Origin: Stenotrophobium rhamnosiphilum
GTDB taxonomy: Bacteria > Pseudomonadota > Gammaproteobacteria > Nevskiales > Nevskiaceae
DNA length: 64,000 bases
Reading direction: 5' to 3'
Assembly: GCF_003052265.1 (NCBI RefSeq)
Contig: NZ_QANS01000005.1
Coordinates: 248,001 to 312,000, forward strand
The translations under genes were made by a program, and so were the position numbers. Below are positions 1 to 10,654 of this stretch, piece after piece. The notes under the pieces are model-generated. The model saw only the letters and a list, made by a program, of their open reading frames with translations. It did no database searches and was not told the origin of the DNA. The stretch's first letter is position 1. The number at the start of each line of letters is the position of its first letter.

Positions 1-33
1 TTAAATAAACCCACATAAGAAGAACTCGAATCC

Positions 34-801
34 ATGCAAGTTAAAAACAGCACTTTCATCATCAGCGGCGGCGCTTCAGGCCTCGGCGCTGGTACGGCCA
101 AGCGTCTTGTTGGCGCAGGCGCGAATGTCATCCTCGCTGACCTCAACGAAAAAGTCGGCACTGACTTCGCTGCCGAACTCGGCAAGCAAGCACGCTTTCT
201 GCGCGTTGACGTCACCAACGAAGCTGACGTCGCCGCAGCCGTGGCACTGGCACAAAAGGAATTTGGCAGCGTACAGGGTGCAGTCAACTGCGCAGGTATT
301 GCTGGCGGTGAGAAAGTTGTCGGTAAAGAAGGCGCGCATTCACTCGCCAATTTTGCACGCGCGATCAACATCAATCTGATCGGCACGTTCAACATGATTC
401 GCCTGACCTCCGTCGCGATGAGTCAACAGGCTCCGAACGAAGAAGGCGAGCGCGGCGTGATTGTGAACACGGCATCGGTAGCTGCGTTTGATGGCCAGAT
501 TGGTCAGGCGGCTTACGCTGCGTCGAAGGCTGGTGTGGTTGGTATGACGCTACCTATCGCACGTGAACTGGCACGCCACGGCATCCGCATCATGACGATC
601 GCACCGGGCCTGTTTGAGACGCCGATGATGGCCGGCATGCCGCAGGACGTGCAGGATTCGCTCGGCAAAACCGTGCCGTTTCCACCACGTTTGGGCCGCA
701 GCGGCGAGTTCGCTCAGTTGGTGCAGCAGATTGTTGAAAACCCGATGTTGAATGGCGAGTGCATTCGTTTGGACGGCGCGCTGCGCATGGCTCCGAAATA
801 A
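34..801 (+). CDS. Short-chain dehydrogenase, HSD10-like (3-hydroxyacyl-CoA dehydrogenase type)
   Basis: A 255-residue classical SDR, expected to be a cytosolic NAD(H)-dependent dehydrogenase. The dinucleotide motif GGASGLGAG lies at residues 12-20, the NNAG-like NCAG at 85-88, and the catalytic Ser148, Tyr161 (YAASK) and Lys165 are present. The acidic residue after the second strand (LADLNEK, D36) favours NAD over NADP. Length and the [17 protein letters not shown] stretch resemble 3-hydroxyacyl-CoA dehydrogenase type II, which acts in fatty-acid or branched-chain acyl-CoA oxidation; the exact substrate is inferred. The ATG is preceded by a purine-rich AAGAAGAA. A strong terminator follows directly. 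Confidence 0.85.
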   Translation: MQVKNSTFIISGGASGLGAGTAKRLVGAGANVILADLNEKVGTDFAAELGKQARFLRVDVTNEADVAAAVALAQKEFGSVQGAVNCAGIAGGEKVVGKEGAHSLANFARAININLIGTFNMIRLTSVAMSQQAPNEEGERGVIVNTASVAAFDGQIGQAAYAASKAGVVGMTLPIARELARHGIRIMTIAPGLFETPMMAGMPQDVQDSLGKTVPFPPRLGRSGEFAQLVQQIVENPMLNGECIRLDGALRMAPK

Positions 802-818
802 GTCAGTCGTTGAATCAA

Positions 819-853
819 AAAGGGCGCGACATTGTCGCGCCCTTTCTTTTTTT
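819..853. terminator. Bidirectional intrinsic terminator
   Basis: A perfect 12-bp stem (AAAGGGCGCGAC / GTCGCGCCCTTT) with a 3-nt loop is followed by a T run on the plus strand and preceded by an A run. It separates the dehydrogenase from the convergent hydrolase gene and can serve both. Confidence 0.85.
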
Positions 854-1733
854 AGCTGTTCTTACTTTCTCGATTAAGAAAATCCAATACATGCTCCGCA
901 AACTGCTCCGGCTGTTCGCACTGCATAAAGTGCCCGGCACCTTGCATCGTAATCAGCTTGTATCCCGCATCGAAGCAATAGGCCTGATTCTCAAACATCT
1001 CAGCACCAATACAGCCATCGTCCGTGCCACGAATGACTCGCGCAGGTACTGATAACTTTTGCGTGAAAATCGCTCGCCCTTCCCGGCTTGCCAAGGTTGC
1101 AGGCAAAGCACGGTAATAAGCCAGTGCAGCCTTCAGGCGCACAGGATCAGAGAACCCGGCTTTCAGCGGCGCGAAATCATCTTCGGTGAAATTCCACCGC
1201 GGCGACCAATTGCGGATCAATTGTCGTAGCCAGAGAAAATCGTCTGCCACCACACGGCGCTCTGGAATCACGGGCAACTGAAAGAATCCGATATAGCGCG
1301 AACGCACAATCTGTTTGAGCGTCGGCTTGAGCAAAAAATGTCGCAGATGCGGAATCGCGGCGGTGACGATGCCACGCACATGCTGCGGATACAGCGTGGC
1401 GGCGAAATAGGCGGTGACGGCGCCCCAATCGTGGCCGACAATAAATGCACGCTCTTCACCGAGCGCTTTGATCAGCTCAATCGCGTCGCGCCCGAGGGTT
1501 GTAGCGCGATAGTCGCCGTCGGACGCCATACCGCTTGGCGCATAGCCGCGCATGAACGGCGCAACAGCGCGATAACCCGAGGCGGCCAATGCCGAAAGCA
1601 GCGGTCGCATGCTCCAAGCCGTATCCGGGAAACCGTGCAGGCAAAGCACGAGTGGCCCCTCGCCCGCTTCCAGTACGGAAAAGTCGAGGCCATTGGCCCG
1701 AACCCAGCGGGGCAGAAATTCAGAAGTGGACAT
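852..1733 (-). CDS. Alpha/beta hydrolase, epoxide-hydrolase-like
   Basis: A 293-residue alpha/beta-hydrolase fold enzyme. The oxyanion motif HGFPD is at 33-37. The nucleophile elbow is GHDWGA, which puts Asp102 rather than Ser at the nucleophile position, as in epoxide hydrolases and haloalkane dehalogenases. The C-terminal GAGHFMQ supplies the catalytic His near residue 268. No signal peptide is visible, so it is probably cytosolic. The substrate cannot be read from the sequence. It shares a terminator with the convergent dehydrogenase upstream and diverges from the MscS gene. Confidence 0.8.
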   Translation of the reverse strand: MSTSEFLPRWVRANGLDFSVLEAGEGPLVLCLHGFPDTAWSMRPLLSALAASGYRAVAPFMRGYAPSGMASDGDYRATTLGRDAIELIKALGEERAFIVGHDWGAVTAYFAATLYPQHVRGIVTAAIPHLRHFLLKPTLKQIVRSRYIGFFQLPVIPERRVVADDFLWLRQLIRNWSPRWNFTEDDFAPLKAGFSDPVRLKAALAYYRALPATLASREGRAIFTQKLSVPARVIRGTDDGCIGAEMFENQAYCFDAGYKLITMQGAGHFMQCEQPEQFAEHVLDFLNRESKNS

Positions 1734-1802
1734 GGGAACTCTTGGATGCTGATGACATCAGAGCACTTACACTAAACTTCGCTCCTTGAGAAAGGAATAC
1801 CC

Positions 1803-2651
1803 ATGACGATTCAGCAACGCGTACACAATTTGATGCAGGAACCAGAACAACTTTTTGATCTGGCGGCACCGTTCGTTCTGCATTTGTTTGCAGCGATCCT
1901 GATCTTCTTCGTGGGTAAATGGCTGGCGAATTGGGGCGTCAAACTCGTGCGCACCGCAATGCGCCGCGCTCATGTTGATGAAACGCTGGGCGATTTCCTA
2001 GGCAATGTGCTCTATGGCTTAGCACTGACCGTTGTCGTGGTTTCCGCGATGCATCAGGTCGGTATCGACACGACCTCCGCGGCTGCAGTCTTGGGCGGTA
2101 CCGCGCTGGCCATTGGCCTGTCGCTACAGCAACAACTTTCCTCACTCGCCGCTGGCGTGATCCTGATCATCTTCCGTCCGTTCAATAAGGGCGATACGGT
2201 AGAGATTGGCACCGGCATCAAAGGCGTTGTCGAAGAGATCCGAATTGTTCACACGCGCCTGCGCACTTTTGATAATCGCGAAGTGATGATTCCGAATTCC
2301 AGCATCACCACCAACACGATCACTAATTTCACGGTGCGCGGCATGCGCCGCATCGATCTGGTGATTTCGATCAGCTACGGCGCCGATCTACTGAAAGCCA
2401 AGCAAGTGTTGCGTGAATTGCAGGACACCGAAGCACGCGTGCTGAAAAGTCCCGCGCCGACTGTTGGCGTTAAAGATCTAACGGCGAGCTCGCTGGATTT
2501 GAACGTGCAGTCGTGGGTCAAAACGGCTGACTACGATGCAGTGCGCTCTGATCAGCTTGAGAAGATTAAATTGCGCTTCGAACGCGATGGCATTCCATTG
2601 CCTTCAGCCGCAATGGATGTGACTGTGCATCAAGCGCCGGATGGGAAATAA
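1803..2651 (+). CDS. mscS: Small-conductance mechanosensitive channel, MscS family
   Basis: A 282-residue inner-membrane channel that relieves turgor on hypo-osmotic shock. Three transmembrane helices are visible (about 22-45, 66-85 and 93-126). TM3 is the Gly/Ala-rich pore helix GGTALAIGLSLQQQ, followed by the family signature FRPFNKGD and the cytosolic beta domain with VMIPNS. The length matches E. coli MscS (286 aa). The start ATG has AGGAA six bases upstream. It is a single gene flanked by genes of opposite orientation. Confidence 0.92.
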   Translation: MTIQQRVHNLMQEPEQLFDLAAPFVLHLFAAILIFFVGKWLANWGVKLVRTAMRRAHVDETLGDFLGNVLYGLALTVVVVSAMHQVGIDTTSAAAVLGGTALAIGLSLQQQLSSLAAGVILIIFRPFNKGDTVEIGTGIKGVVEEIRIVHTRLRTFDNREVMIPNSSITTNTITNFTVRGMRRIDLVISISYGADLLKAKQVLRELQDTEARVLKSPAPTVGVKDLTASSLDLNVQSWVKTADYDAVRSDQLEKIKLRFERDGIPLPSAAMDVTVHQAPDGK

Positions 2652-2652
2652 C

Positions 2653-3111
2653 TTAAAGCGCTTTGAGTAGCTGCTCAGCACTACCACGCAGGCATTCTTC
2701 CCACGACAGGCCAACGATGGCGCGGCCGGTGACGCTGTCTTTAAACGGCATCTCTTCAGCAGAGCCGATGACGTAGCGATAGTCCATCGTGATTTCTTCG
2801 CCGGGAGTGAGTTCACGCAGGGCGAAGATAAAACCGAGATGCCATTGAGCATTTGGCGTGAACGAGTGATTGACGTAGCATTCATCACTCCACTCTGGCG
2901 TCAGTGAAAAATAATCTTCAAACCAACGCACGCTGGATTCCACTTCAACGGAATCCGCTGCGTATTCACGCAATTTCTTTTCTGGCCAGACGGTGTGCAC
3001 ATTGTCTGGCGCGATGATCACAGCGCCTTTGCTGATGGCTTCATCAGCAAACAGGCCTTTGCCTGCGAAAGGAATTAATGAAGGGCCAACCTTGTATTTT
3101 GGAATGATCAT
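2653..3111 (-). CDS. Small SET-domain protein (putative protein lysine methyltransferase)
   Basis: A 152-residue protein that is almost entirely a SET domain. It has GKGLFADEAISKG near the N-terminus, NHSFTPN at 81-87 and GEEITMDY at 104-111, the motifs that bind S-adenosylmethionine and form the pseudoknot active site. Bacterial SET proteins of this size are widespread but their substrates are mostly unknown. Its ATG overlaps the hslO stop codon (TAATG), so it is translationally coupled as the last gene of the gatCAB-crotonase-hslO operon. The post-SET Cys cluster is absent, as is common in short bacterial forms. Confidence 0.8.
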   Translation of the reverse strand: MIIPKYKVGPSLIPFAGKGLFADEAISKGAVIIAPDNVHTVWPEKKLREYAADSVEVESSVRWFEDYFSLTPEWSDECYVNHSFTPNAQWHLGFIFALRELTPGEEITMDYRYVIGSAEEMPFKDSVTGRAIVGLSWEECLRGSAEQLLKAL

Positions 3112-3977
3112 TAATGACGCGTTGGCGTCAACGGTTCGCCAAGCGCAGCGCTGAATAATTCTTTCACTTCAATCGGCGTAAAGATGTATTCGTGGCCGCA
3201 AAATTCGCAGGTGACATCCACCTTGCCACGCTCTTCGAGTACCGGCGTGAGTTCTTCCTCGCCAAGGCCGAGCAACATCGTCGCGATGCTGCCGCGATCA
3301 CAGCGGCAAGAGAGTTTCACTGCACGCGGCTCGAACATGCTCAGCTCTTCAGCATGGAACAAGCGGCGCATCAGCGTTTCTGCATCAACGCTGGCGAGTT
3401 CAGCTTCATCCAGTGTGCCGAGCAAGGCTTGCAGATGTTCCCAGCCCTGCTCGTCTGCGACGCCTTCAGGCAAACGCTGCAACAGAATGCCTGCGAGACG
3501 GCCTTCGCTCATTGCGAGACGCATCATCGTCGGCAATTGCTCGGACTGCATGAAATAGGTTTCGAGTGCATTAGCGAGTGCAGCGCCTTCAGTCGGTACG
3601 AAAGCTTGATAGTTCTGCGTGCCAACGTCTGGGTCGAGCATCATCGCCAGCGTGCCGCCCTGCACTAGTTCTTCAAATGTGCCTTGAGCATCTTCCGCTG
3701 CCTTGGCCATGCCGCGCACAACGAGATGGCGATCAATCTGTGCAACGAGAAGCTTGATGGCGCCCTTGCCTTCCTGAAACTGAAGATTGATGCGGCCTTC
3801 GAATTTGGAATGCGAAGCCAGCAAAGGCATTGCTGCGATAGCCTGTCCGACAATCTTGCGGACGTCTGGCGCGTAGACGCGCGAGCCGAGCATCTCGCCG
3901 ATACCCGTGGTGATCTCCACCACAGCGCCACGCACACCATAAGCAGGAAACAAAAAATCTGTGAGCGTGTCGGCCAT
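3111..3977 (-). CDS. hslO: Redox-regulated chaperonin Hsp33
   Basis: A 288-residue cytosolic holdase chaperone activated by oxidative unfolding. The C-terminal redox switch is intact: Cys224-x-Cys226 (SCRCD) and Cys257-x-x-Cys260 (CEFCG) coordinate zinc when reduced. The N-terminal domain (1-170) carries the usual RVYAPDVRKIVGQAIAA region. Length is typical of the family. It lies 12 bp downstream of the crotonase gene and overlaps the SET gene, so the three are probably cotranscribed. Confidence 0.95.
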   Translation of the reverse strand: MADTLTDFLFPAYGVRGAVVEITTGIGEMLGSRVYAPDVRKIVGQAIAAMPLLASHSKFEGRINLQFQEGKGAIKLLVAQIDRHLVVRGMAKAAEDAQGTFEELVQGGTLAMMLDPDVGTQNYQAFVPTEGAALANALETYFMQSEQLPTMMRLAMSEGRLAGILLQRLPEGVADEQGWEHLQALLGTLDEAELASVDAETLMRRLFHAEELSMFEPRAVKLSCRCDRGSIATMLLGLGEEELTPVLEERGKVDVTCEFCGHEYIFTPIEVKELFSAALGEPLTPTRH

Positions 3978-3989
3978 CGTTGCGAACTC

Positions 3990-4805
3990 TTAACCGCCGT
4001 ATTGGCGTGGCCCAAACTTGGGCGCTTGTTTGGTCATGCCCGCTTTGACTGCGGCGCGCTGATTACGTGTGAAGAACATGCGCCACTGCAACCAGGTTTC
4101 GATTGCGAATGCGCACCACACCGATTTGGTCCATGTTTTATGGAACAGCGCTTTGCCTGCGGCAACCGCATCGGGTGAACGTGTTTTGATTTGGGCGACG
4201 AACGCTTCTGCGTCTTGCAGCGGCTGGTCGGAAACATGCGTGACGAGATTCATCGCCTTCGCTTCAACGCCAGTGAAAGTGCGGCCGGTCATCGTCAATT
4301 CCTTGGCGACGTCCATTGGCAACAATTCGCGCAGCGTCACGCTGCCGGTCATGTCGGGGATCAGGCCCCACTTCACTTCCATGATCGACATTTCTGCATC
4401 AGGTTTGACGTAGCGGAAGTCGCAAGCGAGTGCGAGCTGCATGCCACCGCCATAGCACTTGCCATGCACAACGGCGACCACCGGCACCGGCATCTCGCGC
4501 CAGCACCAGGCGATGCGCTGAGCGAGGTTGGTCATGCGTCCCCACTTAAGGAACATGCGCAGGCCTTTGCTCGGCGCTTTGCTGAACGACGGCACATCCA
4601 AACCGCTACAGAATGACGGGCCTTCGCCCTGCAAAATCACTGCGCGCAGGTTGCGATCTTTGCGCAGTGACTTTGCAGCAGCAACGACACCACAGAACAT
4701 GTCCCAGTCCAGTGCATTGTGCTTATCAGCACGCGTCATCGAGACATACGCGACATTGTCACGGATCTCGACACGAACACGGTTATGGAACAGTTCTGCG
4801 CTCAT
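3990..4805 (-). CDS. Crotonase-family protein with dienoyl-CoA isomerase-like active site
   Basis: A 271-residue crotonase-fold protein. The CoA-binding and oxyanion region is FCSGLD (65-70) and GKCYGGGMQLALACDFR. The hydratase Glu of the GGG-x-E position is replaced by Gln123. Glu143 and Asp151 (EVKWGLIPD) have exactly the E-x7-D spacing used by delta(3,5)-delta(2,4)-dienoyl-CoA isomerases. I therefore prefer an isomerase role in unsaturated fatty-acid breakdown over a plain enoyl-CoA hydratase. It starts 2 bp after the gatB stop, in the same operon. Confidence 0.8.
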   Translation of the reverse strand: MSAELFHNRVRVEIRDNVAYVSMTRADKHNALDWDMFCGVVAAAKSLRKDRNLRAVILQGEGPSFCSGLDVPSFSKAPSKGLRMFLKWGRMTNLAQRIAWCWREMPVPVVAVVHGKCYGGGMQLALACDFRYVKPDAEMSIMEVKWGLIPDMTGSVTLRELLPMDVAKELTMTGRTFTGVEAKAMNLVTHVSDQPLQDAEAFVAQIKTRSPDAVAAGKALFHKTWTKSVWCAFAIETWLQWRMFFTRNQRAAVKAGMTKQAPKFGPRQYGG

Positions 4806-4807
4806 CT

Positions 4808-6256
4808 TTAGCCTGCCAATTTTTCTTTCAGCAAACGATTCAATGCATCCGGGTTGGCCTTGCCCTGCGTCGCCTTCATCGCCTGACCGACGAAGAAGCC
4901 GAACAGTTTGTCCTTACCGCTGCGGTAATCCGCAAGCTGACCTGGGTTCTTCGCCATCACATCTTCAATTGCCGCGATGATCGCGCTCTCGTCGGTGATC
5001 TGCACGAGACCCTTGGCCTTGATGATGGTGTCGGCATCGCCTTCGCCAGCGAGCATCGCTTCGAAAACTTCTTTCGCGATTTTGCCCGAGATGGTTTTGT
5101 CTGAAATGCGCTTCAACATGCCAGAGAGCATGTCAGTGCTGATTGGCGACGTTGAAATGTCTTTGCCAATTTTGTTCAGCGCACCGAGCAAGTCGGTGGT
5201 GATCCAGTTAGCGCAGGTTTTGCCGTCTGCGCCGCTGCTCTTCACAACGGTCTCATAGTAATCAGCCAACGCACGCTCGGCGGTGAGCACGGCAGCGTCG
5301 TACTTCGACAGACCATATTGCGAGACGAAACGATCACGCATCGCTTCTGGCAATTCCGGCATCGTGGCACGAATGCCTGCGATGTCTTCTTGCGTCAGGA
5401 CGACAGGCAACAAATCCGGATCCGGGAAGTAGCGATAGTCGTTGGCGTTTTCTTTCGTGCGCATCGAACGCGTCTCACCCGTATCTGGGTTGTATAGACG
5501 CGTTTCCTGAATGATCTTGCCGCCAGCTTCAATCACATCGATCTGACGTTCAATTTCATACTCAATCGCTTTTTCAACATAGCGGAAGGAGTTGATGTTC
5601 TTGGTTTCAGTACGCGTACCGAACGGTGCGTTAGGACCACGACGCACAGACACGTTGGCATCGCAACGGAAAGAACCTTCCGCCATGTTGCCATCGCACA
5701 CATCGAGATAAACAACGAGCTGGTGCAGTTTCTTCAGATACGCAACCGCTTCAGCAGCCGAACGAATATCCGGCTCCGATACAATTTCAATCAGCGGCGT
5801 GCCTGCACGATTCAAGTCGATGCCAGTTTGGCCCGAGAAGTTTTCGTGCAGCGATTTGCCTGCATCTTCTTCCAAGTGCGCACGCGTGATGCCGATGCGC
5901 TTGGTGACACCGCCTTCGAGTTCGATATCGAGATGGCCGTGTTCAACAATTGGCAACTCGTATTGCGAAATCTGATAACCCTTGGGCAAATCCGGATAGA
6001 AGTAGTGCTTGCGTGCGAACACGCAGCGCTCTGCGATTTTGGCGTCGACTGACAAACCAAACTTCACTGCCATGCGAACGGCTTCGGCATTGAGTACTGG
6101 CAACACGCCGGGTAAACCCAACGTCACCGCGTCAGCTTGCGTGTTGGGCTCTGCACCATAGGTGGTGGAAGCGCCGGAGAAAATTTTGGTCTTGGTGCGG
6201 AGCTGGCAGTGAACTTCCAGTCCGATCACGACTTCCCATGCTGGTTCTTGCGACAT
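4808..6256 (-). CDS. gatB: Asp-tRNA(Asn)/Glu-tRNA(Gln) amidotransferase subunit B
   Basis: A 482-residue subunit that binds misacylated Glu-tRNA(Gln) or Asp-tRNA(Asn), activates it with ATP and receives ammonia from GatA. The N-terminal cradle shows the family motifs [13 protein letters not shown] and [12 protein letters not shown]. The C-terminal YqeY-like helical tail (from about residue 330) ends with [13 protein letters not shown]. Length is typical. Its ATG overlaps the gatA stop (TAATG). Its presence means that Gln-tRNA or Asn-tRNA is made at least partly by the indirect route. Confidence 0.96.
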   Translation of the reverse strand: MSQEPAWEVVIGLEVHCQLRTKTKIFSGASTTYGAEPNTQADAVTLGLPGVLPVLNAEAVRMAVKFGLSVDAKIAERCVFARKHYFYPDLPKGYQISQYELPIVEHGHLDIELEGGVTKRIGITRAHLEEDAGKSLHENFSGQTGIDLNRAGTPLIEIVSEPDIRSAAEAVAYLKKLHQLVVYLDVCDGNMAEGSFRCDANVSVRRGPNAPFGTRTETKNINSFRYVEKAIEYEIERQIDVIEAGGKIIQETRLYNPDTGETRSMRTKENANDYRYFPDPDLLPVVLTQEDIAGIRATMPELPEAMRDRFVSQYGLSKYDAAVLTAERALADYYETVVKSSGADGKTCANWITTDLLGALNKIGKDISTSPISTDMLSGMLKRISDKTISGKIAKEVFEAMLAGEGDADTIIKAKGLVQITDESAIIAAIEDVMAKNPGQLADYRSGKDKLFGFFVGQAMKATQGKANPDALNRLLKEKLAG

Positions 6257-7719
6257 TATGCGAATTCCTTCGGCGACTGCTTGTGGAAGTCGGTCGCCAA
6301 TTGATACTGGTGCGCCACGTTGAGCAAGCGCCCTTCTTCAAAGTAGTTGCCCATCAACTGCAAGCCAACCGGCAGGCCATCAACAAAACCGCATGGCAAG
6401 CTCATCGCAGGAATGCCCGCGAGGTTGGCAGCGATGGTGTAGATGTCGTTGAGATACATCGCAACCGGATCATCAGCATTGGTGCCGAGCTTGAAGGCAA
6501 CATCGGTTGCCGTAGGGCCGAGCACAACATCAACATCTTTGAATGCGGCTTTGAAATCGTCGCAGATCAGACGACGTACTTTCTGCGCCTTCAAGTAATA
6601 CGCGTCGTAATAACCGTGGCTCAACACATAGGTGCCGACCATGATGCGGCGCTGCACTTCTGCACCAAAACCTTCGCCGCGTGATTTCTTGTAGAGATCT
6701 TCCAGCGTCTTCACGCCGTCTGCGCGATGGCCGTAACGCACGCCATCAAGACGTGCGAGGTTGCTTGAAGCTTCTGCAGGTGCAACGACGTAATACGTTG
6801 GCACTGACAGCGGCGAGTTCGGCAAGGAAATTTCCTTGATCACTGCGCCCAACTCTTTGAACTTCTGGATCGCCGCTTCAACGAGAACACGCGCGCCCGG
6901 GGCAAGACCTTCTGCGAAGTATTCGCTTGGAATGCCGATGCGCAGGCCTTTGATCGACTGATTGAGGCCAGCAACGTAATCATCAACTGGCTTTTCAACG
7001 CTGGTTGAATCGCGTGGATCAAAGCCCGACATCTCGCGCAGCACAACCGCAGCATCTTCTGCGCTACGTGCAACAACACCCGCCTGATCGAGCGACGAGG
7101 CGAACGCGATCATGCCGAAGCGTGAGACGCGGCCATACGTTGGCTTGATGCCGGTGAGGTTGGTAAGCGATGCAGGCTGGCGAATCGAGCCGCCGGTGTC
7201 CGTTGCAGTCGCGACTGGCGCGAGCGCCGCAGCAACAGCCGCAACCGAACCACCCGAAGAGCCGCCCGGAACGCGAGTCACGTCCCAAGGATTCTTCACC
7301 GGGCCGTACCAGCTGGTCTCGTTCGACGAGCCCATGGCGAATTCGTCCATATTGGCTTTGCCGAGCATGACCATGCCGGCAGCATCCAACTTCTGCACGA
7401 TGGTGGCGTCGTAAGGCGCAATAAAACGGTCCAGCATCTGTGAGGCGCAGGAGGTGCGAACACCCTGCGTGCAGAAAATGTCCTTCTGAATGAGCGGAAT
7501 GCCGAGCAGCGCGCCGGCTTCGCCCTTGGCGAGGCGCGCATCAGCGAGCTCGGCCTGGCGCATCGCGCGGGCGGCGGTCACGGTAATCAGGCTATTCAGT
7601 TGCGGATCGAGACGATCGATACGCTTGAGAAAATGCTGTGTTAACTCTTTGGAGCTGAACTTCTTGTCGCGCAGGCCGTCAGAAAGCTCGCGAATGCTTA
7701 AGTTGTGCATGTCGGTCAC
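6256..7719 (-). CDS. gatA: Asp-tRNA(Asn)/Glu-tRNA(Gln) amidotransferase subunit A
   Basis: A 487-residue amidase-signature enzyme that releases ammonia from glutamine for transamidation in the GatCAB complex. The Ser-cisSer-Lys triad is in the standard place: Lys79 (PLIQKD), Ser154 (GGSSGGS) and Ser178 (TDTGGSIR). Length is standard. It overlaps gatC by 4 bp (ATGA) and gatB by 1 bp. Confidence 0.97.
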   Translation of the reverse strand: MTDMHNLSIRELSDGLRDKKFSSKELTQHFLKRIDRLDPQLNSLITVTAARAMRQAELADARLAKGEAGALLGIPLIQKDIFCTQGVRTSCASQMLDRFIAPYDATIVQKLDAAGMVMLGKANMDEFAMGSSNETSWYGPVKNPWDVTRVPGGSSGGSVAAVAAALAPVATATDTGGSIRQPASLTNLTGIKPTYGRVSRFGMIAFASSLDQAGVVARSAEDAAVVLREMSGFDPRDSTSVEKPVDDYVAGLNQSIKGLRIGIPSEYFAEGLAPGARVLVEAAIQKFKELGAVIKEISLPNSPLSVPTYYVVAPAEASSNLARLDGVRYGHRADGVKTLEDLYKKSRGEGFGAEVQRRIMVGTYVLSHGYYDAYYLKAQKVRRLICDDFKAAFKDVDVVLGPTATDVAFKLGTNADDPVAMYLNDIYTIAANLAGIPAMSLPCGFVDGLPVGLQLMGNYFEEGRLLNVAHQYQLATDFHKQSPKEFA

Positions 7720-8003
7720 TCGATCACCTTCGGAACAAGGAACAGGCCATCCTGCACAGCAGGGGCATGTTCCTGAAAAGCTTCGCGCTGGTCGACTTCA
7801 GTGACCACGTCTGGGCGCAGGCGCTGGACCATGTCCAGCGGATGGGCCATAACAGGCACGCCGTCGGTATTGACGGCCGTTAAACGGTCCACCATGCCGA
7901 GAATATTGGAGAGCTGGGTGGCGTAGTGCTCAACCTGCTCGTTTTTAAGCTCAAGTCGTGCAAGATGCGCGACCTGTCTGACCTGATCTGGAGAGAGGCT
8001 CAT
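7716..8003 (-). CDS. gatC: Asp-tRNA(Asn)/Glu-tRNA(Gln) amidotransferase subunit C
   Basis: A 95-residue belt-like subunit that stabilises GatA-GatB. It has the usual N-terminal [12 protein letters not shown] motif and the C-terminal LRPDVV segment followed by FLVPKVIE. The start ATG is preceded by GGAGAG-type purines. It is the first gene of the minus-strand operon and is divergent from mreB, with a 113-bp intergenic region that must hold both promoters. Confidence 0.95.
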   Translation of the reverse strand: MSLSPDQVRQVAHLARLELKNEQVEHYATQLSNILGMVDRLTAVNTDGVPVMAHPLDMVQRLRPDVVTEVDQREAFQEHAPAVQDGLFLVPKVIE

Positions 8004-8101
8004 AGGGGGAAAAATGGTTTATGATGTGCAGATGCACAATTTTAGCTGTTGTGCGCCCAGTTCGCTTGGGCTAAAACGAATTTATCAGCAATTTCACATA
8101 A

Positions 8102-9154
<1,053 letters not shown>

Positions 9155-9189
9155 TGCGGTTCGGGGCTTGCCCCACCCGCGCTGCGATA

Positions 9190-9264
9190 TAAGGCCTCTG
9201 GGTCGTTATAAAATATCGGTTGTTTTAGTTTTATTAAATATTTTATAACGAACGCAGAGGCCTA
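9190..9264. repeat. Long inverted repeat in the mreB-mreC gap
   Basis: Two 27-nt arms (9190-9216 and 9238-9264) are near-perfect reverse complements. They share GGCCTCTG and a CGTTATAAAATAT core and enclose a 21-nt AT-rich loop. The stem has no uridine run, so it is not a classical terminator. It could attenuate mreCD expression, protect the mreB mRNA 3' end, or be a small MITE. The rest of the 9155-9403 gap shows no gene. Confidence 0.75.
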
Positions 9265-9403
9265 AATATTGCCAGTCGCGCACTTGTTTAAAGCCTGAAT
9301 TTTCCAACAAGAAAAGCCTTGCAGAACAAGCCTGCTGCTCATATTTTGGCCACCCTCAGAAAGTGTGCTATTTTCGCACCACTAATTCGGCTATTAGATT
9401 CAT

Positions 9404-10654
9404 TTGAACACGGTCAATTCTCACCGTCGCTACTTCCCACGGGGCCCTGGACTGGGTCTGAGAACCTTTGTCTTAGCCATCCTCTCCGGCTTCATGATTT
9501 ATGCCGACCAGCACGGCACAAGCCTGAAACCACTGCGCGAATACGCCACTTGGTCCGTATCGCCGCTCGTATGGCTCGCATCACTTCCGCAAGGCGCGGT
9601 ACAAGTTGGCGCAGGCGTTAAAACGCGCGATTCGCTTGAGCGTGAAAATCTGGCATTGCATGATCAGCAACTTTTGCTGCAAGCCAAACTGCAAAAACTC
9701 GCAGCACTCGAAGCCGAAAATCGTCGCATTCGCGAACTACTTTCTTCGTCGCAAATGCTGCAAGACCGCGTACTGATCGCTGAGATCATCGCCGTCAGCC
9801 AAGATCCTTATCGTCATCAGATCACGCTCAATAAAGGCACCAGCGATCGGGTCTATCGTGGCCAAGCATTGATTGATGCGACGGGCATCATGGGTCAGGT
9901 TGTCGAAGTCGGCCCGCATACATCACAAGCTTTGTTGATCACCGATCCTGATCACGGCATTCCTGTCGAAATTAATCGCACGGGTTTGCAAACCATTGCA
10001 CTGGGTCTTGGTGATGGTCGCGGATTGAAACTGCCGTTTTTGCCTAGCAACGCTGACATTAAAGTGGGCGACTTGTTGGTGTCATCCGCACTCGGTGGAC
10101 GTTTCCCAGCAGGCTATCCCGTAGGCCAGATTCATAACGTTAAGAATTTGGCTGGCGAACATTTTATGGAAGCCATTGCGTACCCCAGCGCAAAACTCAA
10201 TCAAGGTCGTCAGGCCTTGTTGGTGTGGAGCGAACACAAAACGGGCACAGCACCGGCACCTATCGCTGCAGTTGCATTGCCTGCGACAGCACCTGAGTCT
10301 GTTCCAACGCCTGCTGCTCTTCCGATTCCGGCGCCAGCACCCGCAGCTGTAACGCCTGCAGTTGTTGCAACGCCAAAACCAAGTGCAGTTGCACCTACGC
10401 CAGCACCGAAGCCAGCGCCAAAACCGGCAGTAGCCGCTCCTGCAGCTAAACCTGCACCGAAGCCTGCCGTCACCACACCCAAACCAGTTGTCTCAGCGCC
10501 GAAACCAGCGGCTGCACCCGCTGCGAAACCTGCTACTAAACCTGCTGCTCAAGCTGCACCGGCCGCTGCATCTAAACCAGCAGCGGCGCCGAAGCCTGCT
10601 ACCGATCACGCGACGCCTGCAGCGACGCCCGAACCAACACCGACTACACCGTGA
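9404..10654 (+). CDS. mreC: Rod-shape-determining protein MreC with long Ala/Pro/Lys-rich tail
   Basis: A 416-residue bitopic inner-membrane protein that links MreB to the periplasmic peptidoglycan synthases. It has a TM helix at about 19-36, a periplasmic coiled coil at about 75-112 (ENLALHDQQLLLQAKLQKL) and the beta-barrel domains with NKGTSDRVYRGQALID and LLVSSALGGRFPAGYPVG. Residues from about 285 to the end are an Ala/Pro/Lys-rich low-complexity tail with repeated PKPA-type units, much longer than in most homologues. The only plausible start is TTG at 9404: an in-frame TAG lies nine bases upstream and there is no nearby ATG or GTG. Confidence 0.9.
   Translation: MNTVNSHRRYFPRGPGLGLRTFVLAILSGFMIYADQHGTSLKPLREYATWSVSPLVWLASLPQGAVQVGAGVKTRDSLERENLALHDQQLLLQAKLQKLAALEAENRRIRELLSSSQMLQDRVLIAEIIAVSQDPYRHQITLNKGTSDRVYRGQALIDATGIMGQVVEVGPHTSQALLITDPDHGIPVEINRTGLQTIALGLGDGRGLKLPFLPSNADIKVGDLLVSSALGGRFPAGYPVGQIHNVKNLAGEHFMEAIAYPSAKLNQGRQALLVWSEHKTGTAPAPIAAVALPATAPESVPTPAALPIPAPAPAAVTPAVVATPKPSAVAPTPAPKPAPKPAVAAPAAKPAPKPAVTTPKPVVSAPKPAAAPAAKPATKPAAQAAPAAASKPAAAPKPATDHATPAATPEPTPTTP

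Noticed and set aside
10210-10482. Gly/Ala-rich antisense frame opposite the MreC tail
   Set aside because: It is the reverse reading of the repetitive Ala/Pro/Lys tail and has no independent support.
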